DNA of 64,000 bases from Actinomycetes bacterium. GTDB taxonomy: Bacteria; Actinomycetota; Acidimicrobiia; Acidimicrobiales; Ilumatobacteraceae. The position numbers and the translations under genes are program-made. The notes under the pieces are model-generated. The model made no database searches. It was not told where the DNA came from and was given only the letters and a program-made list of their open reading frames with translations. The stretch is taken from assembly GCA_021414085.1 (NCBI GenBank), contig JAIOPC010000014.1, forward strand, positions 62,001 to 126,000, read 5' to 3'. Positions 59,834-64,000 of the stretch are shown here, piece by piece. Within the stretch, counting starts at the first letter, position 1. Every line of letters begins with the position of its first letter.

Positions 59834-62032
59834 GTGACGGCAACTGAACAAGTCAGGCGTTCGATATTGTCGCCAACGCTCACGCCGCGGCCCGATTTTC
59901 ACATCACGCGCAAGCTCGTTGGTGTGCCGAAGTGGCCGCTCGCCCTGCTGACCTTGATCTACACGATCAACGTCAGCGATCAGTACGTCTTGCCAGCGAT
60001 GTTTCCGCTGTTGAAGCGAGAATTCGGACTCTCCGACACGGGGCTGGGCATCCTCGCCGGGTCGTACGTCATCAGCGTCACCGTCTTTACGGTTCCGTTC
60101 GGAATCATCGCCGACCGTTTCAATCGCACACGCATCATTGCCTGGGGAACAACGGCGTGGGGCGTGACGATGATCTTCACGGGCATGGCCAACGGTTTCG
60201 CCATGCTGCTCGTCGGCCGCATGGCGTTGGGCATGTGGGACCCATGCGACAACCCGACCTCGCAATCGCTGCTCGCCGACTACTACCCCGTCAACCAGCG
60301 CACCAAGGTGATGGGCGTGTATCAGGCGGGACAGCTCGCCGGATTCGTGCTGCTGCCGATCGCGGGCACGATGAGCCAGGCATGGGGTTGGCGCGCGACG
60401 TTCTACTTCTTCGCGCTTCCCGCCTTCATCGTTGCGGCGCTTGTGTGGCGTCTCAAGGAACCGGTGCGCGGCACTCAAGATCGTAAGAACCTGCGCCTGC
60501 GAGAGATCGAGCGTCCGGCAGCAGAAGTTGCAGAGACGGCAGTCAAGCCAGCCGTAGCGAGCGATCGTTTCAGCTACAAGAGCCTGCTGAAGAACAGGTC
60601 GTACATGGCGATGCTGATCTCAGCGTCTTCGGGCAGTCTGTTCTTCGGTGGTATCGGAGTCTGGGCACCGACGTTTCTTATTCGTTATCACGATCTATCA
60701 ATCGCGGCTGCGACGTCGAGCATTGCCGTGGTCGCGGTTGGCGGTTTGATCGGCGCGCTCGCTTCGGGCAACCTCGCCGACTTTCTCACTCAGCACAAGC
60801 GCCCCTCGGCGCGTATTGCTGTCGCGGGTTTCGCTCGGCTGCTGTCGGTTCCGTTCTTCGTCATCGCTTTCAGCGTCCCGCAGATCTCACTCACGTTGCT
60901 TTCACTGGCGATCGCGGCGATGTTCTTGGTCGCCGGCATTCCGCCGACAAATGCCGCCCGCGTCGACGTGCTGCACCCGAACCTTCGTGGCCGCGGCGCA
61001 TCGCTCGACGCCGTTTGCCAGGGTTTGGCGTCGGCCTTCGCACCGATCCTGTTCGGGCTCTTGTCGGATGCCACCAACCTGCGCACGACCTTTCTCGTAC
61101 TCTCGCCGTTGGCGGGCGTCGCCGGTCTCATCTTGCTGACGCTCGGCCTTTCCAGCTATCGCAGCGACACCAAAGCGGTGCGCGATCAGGTCAGGCGTGA
61201 TCACTTCGTCAGCCTCGGATTCCCAGCGGGCGAAGCGCACGACGAAATCGGTTTGGTCGAGCCCGACGAGGAGCCGACGTTGGCAGAAGCCGTCAGGGCT
61301 TGGGTGCCCGCCGATGGACCGATGTTGGAAGTGAAGTCGCTCGACTTCTCGTACGGCCCGATCCAAGTTCTGTTCGGAGTCGACTTCGCGATTCCGCAGG
61401 GTGGCTGTCACGCGCTTGTCGGACGCAATGGCGTGGGCAAAACGACGCTGCTGTCGAACATTGGTGGTCTGCTCGACGCGCAAGGTGGCCAGATCTTCTA
61501 TCGCGGCCAAGACCTCACTGGCATCCCTCCTGATCAGCGCACGAAGCTCGGGATCACGTTGATGGCGGCTGGCCGATCGACGTTTCCGTCGTTGAGCGTT
61601 CGCGACAACCTGATGTTCGGTTCATACCCATTCACCGACAGTCGCGAGCTCGCTGAAGAACGGTTGGAAGCGATCCTCGAAATCTTTGCGCCGCTGAAGG
61701 GGCGCCTCGATCAACGAGCAGGAACGCTCTCCGGTGGCGAGCAACAGATGGTCGCACTCGGTCGCGCGCTGGTCGCGGGGCCGGATCTGTTGCTGATCGA
61801 CGAACTCAGCTTGGGCCTGGCACCAACGATCACCAGCCAACTGCTCGACGTGCTGGATCAAGTGCTCGAGTGTGGAACGACGATCCTGCTCGTCGAGCAA
61901 TCGATTGGTGTTGCGTTGGCGGTCGCCGACACGGTGTTCTTCATGGACCGCGGCGTTGTCGAACCGCTCGGGGCTGCAGACAACCTTGATGCTGGCGCAC
62001 TCACGCGGCGCCTGATCGAAGGTCGGGTATGA
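59834..62032 (+). CDS. Fusion of an MFS carrier and a LivF-like ABC ATPase
   Basis: 732 residues in one uninterrupted frame. Residues about 30-442 are a 12-helix MFS carrier (motif A GIIADRFNRTR at 90-100, second copy near 312-323, central loop 207-245). A 50-residue charged linker (443-495) leads into a complete ABC ATPase (about 497-732): Walker A VGRNGVGKTT (529-538), LSGGEQQM (632-639), Walker B LLLIDE (652-657), SLGLAPTI and the H-loop region. The ATPase is closest in pattern to LivF; the typical PEGRR after the Q-loop reads MAAGRSTFPSLSV, and the Pro after DE is Leu. GTG 59834 has GAGGGGG upstream. The next two genes are an anchored protein and a LivHM permease. Confidence 0.93.
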   Translation: MTATEQVRRSILSPTLTPRPDFHITRKLVGVPKWPLALLTLIYTINVSDQYVLPAMFPLLKREFGLSDTGLGILAGSYVISVTVFTVPFGIIADRFNRTRIIAWGTTAWGVTMIFTGMANGFAMLLVGRMALGMWDPCDNPTSQSLLADYYPVNQRTKVMGVYQAGQLAGFVLLPIAGTMSQAWGWRATFYFFALPAFIVAALVWRLKEPVRGTQDRKNLRLREIERPAAEVAETAVKPAVASDRFSYKSLLKNRSYMAMLISASSGSLFFGGIGVWAPTFLIRYHDLSIAAATSSIAVVAVGGLIGALASGNLADFLTQHKRPSARIAVAGFARLLSVPFFVIAFSVPQISLTLLSLAIAAMFLVAGIPPTNAARVDVLHPNLRGRGASLDAVCQGLASAFAPILFGLLSDATNLRTTFLVLSPLAGVAGLILLTLGLSSYRSDTKAVRDQVRRDHFVSLGFPAGEAHDEIGLVEPDEEPTLAEAVRAWVPADGPMLEVKSLDFSYGPIQVLFGVDFAIPQGGCHALVGRNGVGKTTLLSNIGGLLDAQGGQIFYRGQDLTGIPPDQRTKLGITLMAAGRSTFPSLSVRDNLMFGSYPFTDSRELAEERLEAILEIFAPLKGRLDQRAGTLSGGEQQMVALGRALVAGPDLLLIDELSLGLAPTITSQLLDVLDQVLECGTTILLVEQSIGVALAVADTVFFMDRGVVEPLGAADNLDAGALTRRLIEGRV

Positions 62033-62442
62033 AAAAGCGATTCTGGAATCCGGCGACTCAACGCATCGTGTTTGTCGCCATCGTCACGCTTGGCCTGGTA
62101 CTGGGTTTGGTGCTCGGAGTACGCGAGGCCAGTCAGAAGCCGGTGCTGAAGATTGGCGAACCGCGCGTGCGCGTCGAGGGCACCACCGCCACGGTTCAGA
62201 TCACGGTGAAGAACACATCCGAGAAAACCGTGTACTGCCCAAGCGTGGGCATTGCTGCAATCGACAGGGATGGTCTCGACCTGGCCAAGAGCGTTGCGCT
62301 TCCGGACTTGACCGATGGGCGCTTGGAACCGCGGGCCAGCGCCAACTTCATCGGAACATTGACCGACCTCAGCCAACAAGACATCGACGAGAAACTCGAC
62401 GAATACGTCGCGTTCATCATTGACAAGAATCCCTGCGAGTGA
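62029..62442 (+). CDS. Small membrane-anchored protein of the transporter operon
   Basis: 137 residues. One N-terminal helix (about 13-31, IVFVAIVTLGLVLGLVLGV), then an extracytoplasmic beta-sandwich-like domain (VRVEGTTATVQITVKNTSEK, PRASANFIGTLTDLSQ) with Cys near 75 and 136. The pattern resembles FxLYD/Ig-like small domains. ATG overlaps the fusion gene stop (ATGA). A role as accessory subunit of the transporter is inferred from coupling only. Confidence 0.8.
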   Translation: MKKRFWNPATQRIVFVAIVTLGLVLGLVLGVREASQKPVLKIGEPRVRVEGTTATVQITVKNTSEKTVYCPSVGIAAIDRDGLDLAKSVALPDLTDGRLEPRASANFIGTLTDLSQQDIDEKLDEYVAFIIDKNPCE

Positions 62443-62444
62443 CG

Positions 62445-64000
62445 ATGAGCCATTCACTTTTCGCTTTCACCATTCCACTGGTCGACTTCGAAGTACCGCT
62501 CAGCATCGTCATCATCGGGCTGATTCGCGGTCTGACCTATGCCCTGCTTGGCATCGGCATCACGCTCGTGTATCGATCCTCGCGGGTCATCAACTTCGCG
62601 CACGGTGAGATGGGCGCACTACCCGCGCTGCTGATACCGATCTTCGTGATCAACCTCGGCTGGCCGTACTGGCTTGCGCTCGCACTCGCGCTGTTGGCTT
62701 CTGGTGTGCTCGGCGGTGCGTTCGAGTTCAGCATCGTGCGACCGCTACGCAAGGCGTCGCGCCTTACCGTTCTTGTGGCAACCATCGGAGCCGCGCAGTT
62801 GCTCTACTTTGCCGGCGCCTTGCTGCCTAAGGGTGGCGGCGACCTGGCGGGCAAGAGTTACCCGACGCCGTTCCACAGCACGATCAAGATCGGCGATCTC
62901 ACGCTGACTGCGGGCGACCTCACCATCCTCGTCGCGGTACCGATCCTCACCATCGCGCTTGCGACGTTCCTCGGTACCAGCAAGATCGGCAAGGCCAGTC
63001 GCGCGTCGGCGGAAAACGCGGACGCCGCACGGCTCGCGGGCATTCCAGTCGAACGCGTGTCGTTCACCATTTGGACGATTGCCGGGCTGCTCGCTGGTAT
63101 CTCGGCAATTCTGATTGGTCCGACGCGACCGCTGAGCTTCAGTGCGGCACTCGGCCCGATCCTCATGCTGCGCGCACTTGCATCGTCGATGCTCGGCGGG
63201 CTGCGTGGCTTCTTCGCAGTGTTCGCAGCTGGTCTCGCGATCGGTGTGCTTGAGAACCTCGTGATCTGGAACTTCCCGATTGGCGGCGCGCTCGACATCG
63301 TGTTCCTCGCCGCAATCGCGTTGAGCTTCCTTTTGAAGAAGGGTTTAGGCAGCATCGTCCGCGGGTCCGAGACCAGTTCGTGGTCGCTGGCCGCGGCAGT
63401 GCGCCCACTGTCGCCGCTCGTTGCACGCGCGGCGCGGGTTCGTGGGGCACAGGTGCTGATCGCCGTCACCCTCATCGCGTTGGCGGCCTACCTACCGACC
63501 AAGGTGTCGGCATCCGAGCAGTTCTTCTACGGAGGCATTGCACTCTTCGCGCTGTTTGGGCTTTCGCTCGTTGTGCTGACTGGCTACGCCGGTCAGGTGT
63601 CGATGGGACAGTTCGCGTTTGTCGCCATCGGTGCCGCGTTCGGTGGTCGGCTCTATCAGGCCGGTGTCCCGCAAGGACTCGGCCTCGTACTGGCGACCTT
63701 GATCGGCGGCGCGTTCGCTCTCATCATCGGCATACCTGCGCTGCGGATTCGCGGCCTTTTCCTAGCCGTCATCACGCTCGCGTTTTCGGTGGCCGTCGTT
63801 GGATGGCTGCTGCAGCAGGATTGGCTCAATCGCCGCGGCAGCGATGGCAGCTCGTCGATGTCGATTCCGCGGCCGACGTACTTCGGCATCAGCTTCGAGT
63901 CGGAACTGCGGTACTACTGGATCTGCCTCGCCGGTCTTGTACTCACCGCGCTCTTTGTCTATCGCTTGCGCCACAGCGGTCTCGGCAAGCGCATGATCGC
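62445..64000 (+). CDS. Fused LivH-LivM branched-chain-amino-acid-type permease (3' end beyond window)
   Basis: 518 residues visible. Residues 20-300 are a LivH-type permease: GLIRGLTYALLGIGITLVYR, VINFAHGEMGA (49-59), ENADAARLAGIP (190-201), ASSMLGGLRGF. After a linker (about 300-335) a LivM-type permease follows: FALFGLSLVVLTGYAGQVSM (368-387) and FAFVAIGAAFGG. Normally these are two subunits. With the LivF-like domain of the upstream fusion, only a LivG-type ATPase and a binding protein are lacking; a candidate binding protein is at 41650. Start ATG 62445 is two bases past the previous stop. Confidence 0.93.
   Translation, partial: MSHSLFAFTIPLVDFEVPLSIVIIGLIRGLTYALLGIGITLVYRSSRVINFAHGEMGALPALLIPIFVINLGWPYWLALALALLASGVLGGAFEFSIVRPLRKASRLTVLVATIGAAQLLYFAGALLPKGGGDLAGKSYPTPFHSTIKIGDLTLTAGDLTILVAVPILTIALATFLGTSKIGKASRASAENADAARLAGIPVERVSFTIWTIAGLLAGISAILIGPTRPLSFSAALGPILMLRALASSMLGGLRGFFAVFAAGLAIGVLENLVIWNFPIGGALDIVFLAAIALSFLLKKGLGSIVRGSETSSWSLAAAVRPLSPLVARAARVRGAQVLIAVTLIALAAYLPTKVSASEQFFYGGIALFALFGLSLVVLTGYAGQVSMGQFAFVAIGAAFGGRLYQAGVPQGLGLVLATLIGGAFALIIGIPALRIRGLFLAVITLAFSVAVVGWLLQQDWLNRRGSDGSSSMSIPRPTYFGISFESELRYYWICLAGLVLTALFVYRLRHSGLGKRMI

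Noticed and set aside
1-64000. CRISPR array, rRNA operon or insertion sequence
   Set aside because: No regularly spaced repeats, rRNA sequence or transposase gene were seen anywhere in the window.

Overview
The window is GC-rich, densely packed bacterial DNA with many ATGA/GTGA start-stop overlaps and frequent GTG/TTG starts. It has F420-type split-barrel proteins, a CtpE-like P-type ATPase, several ECF sigma factors, actinobacterial-style lipoproteins and numerous acyl-CoA enzymes. This points to an actinobacterium, probably of the Acidimicrobiia (Ilumatobacter-like). That placement is an inference from gene content; no rRNA or marker gene is present.

Left part (1-14.4 kb): a minus-strand block encodes a fatty-acid-hydroxylase-type protein, an ECF sigma factor, a membrane protein and an ABC ATPase cut by the window start. 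Then come a short-chain dehydrogenase with unknown neighbours, and a glutathione peroxidase whose catalytic codon is an in-frame TGA followed by a SECIS-like hairpin (a selenoprotein), translationally coupled to a CtpE-like ATPase. A tRNA-Arg(CCT) gene follows. Its 3' half is repeated perfectly (43 bp) 3.2 kb downstream, bracketing an HxlR regulator and a molybdopterin oxidoreductase: a small tRNA-integrated island with no visible integrase.

Middle part (14.4-32.4 kb and 35.6-53.2 kb): a large catabolic region. It carries CoA transferases, metal-dependent amidohydrolase-family proteins, acyl-CoA dehydrogenases, enoyl-CoA hydratases, a thiolase with its OB-fold/zinc-ribbon partner, malate synthase G, an acyl-CoA synthetase, aldehyde and hydroxyacid dehydrogenases, a ThDP enzyme, a 3Fe-4S ferredoxin, a Leu/Ile/Val-type binding protein and lipoproteins. 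A palindrome of the form TNAGT-NN-ACTNA recurs in at least eight promoter regions, five of them between divergent genes. Its GT-N2-AC core is of GntR type, and a FadR-type GntR regulator (16685-17419) has one copy at its own start, so it is the best candidate for a cluster regulator.

Accessory patch (32.5-35.6 kb): small unrelated genes (a DUF6869-like protein, a VOC protein, a toxin/antitoxin-like pair, a phosphotransferase) separated by four copies of a dispersed repeat and a 13-bp inverted repeat. A second toxin-antitoxin pair (Doc family) with a clear operator lies at 53.2-53.8 kb, followed by an ECF sigma/membrane-protein pair and a DFR-like reductase.

Right part (57-64 kb): a coupled minus-strand operon (P450, enolase-superfamily enzyme, NTF2-like protein) diverges from an unusual transporter operon. 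That operon encodes one polypeptide joining a 12-helix MFS carrier to a LivF-like ABC ATPase, a small membrane-anchored protein, and a fused LivH-LivM permease that runs off the window. I regard this transporter, the Sec-GPx and the shared palindrome as the most interesting items.
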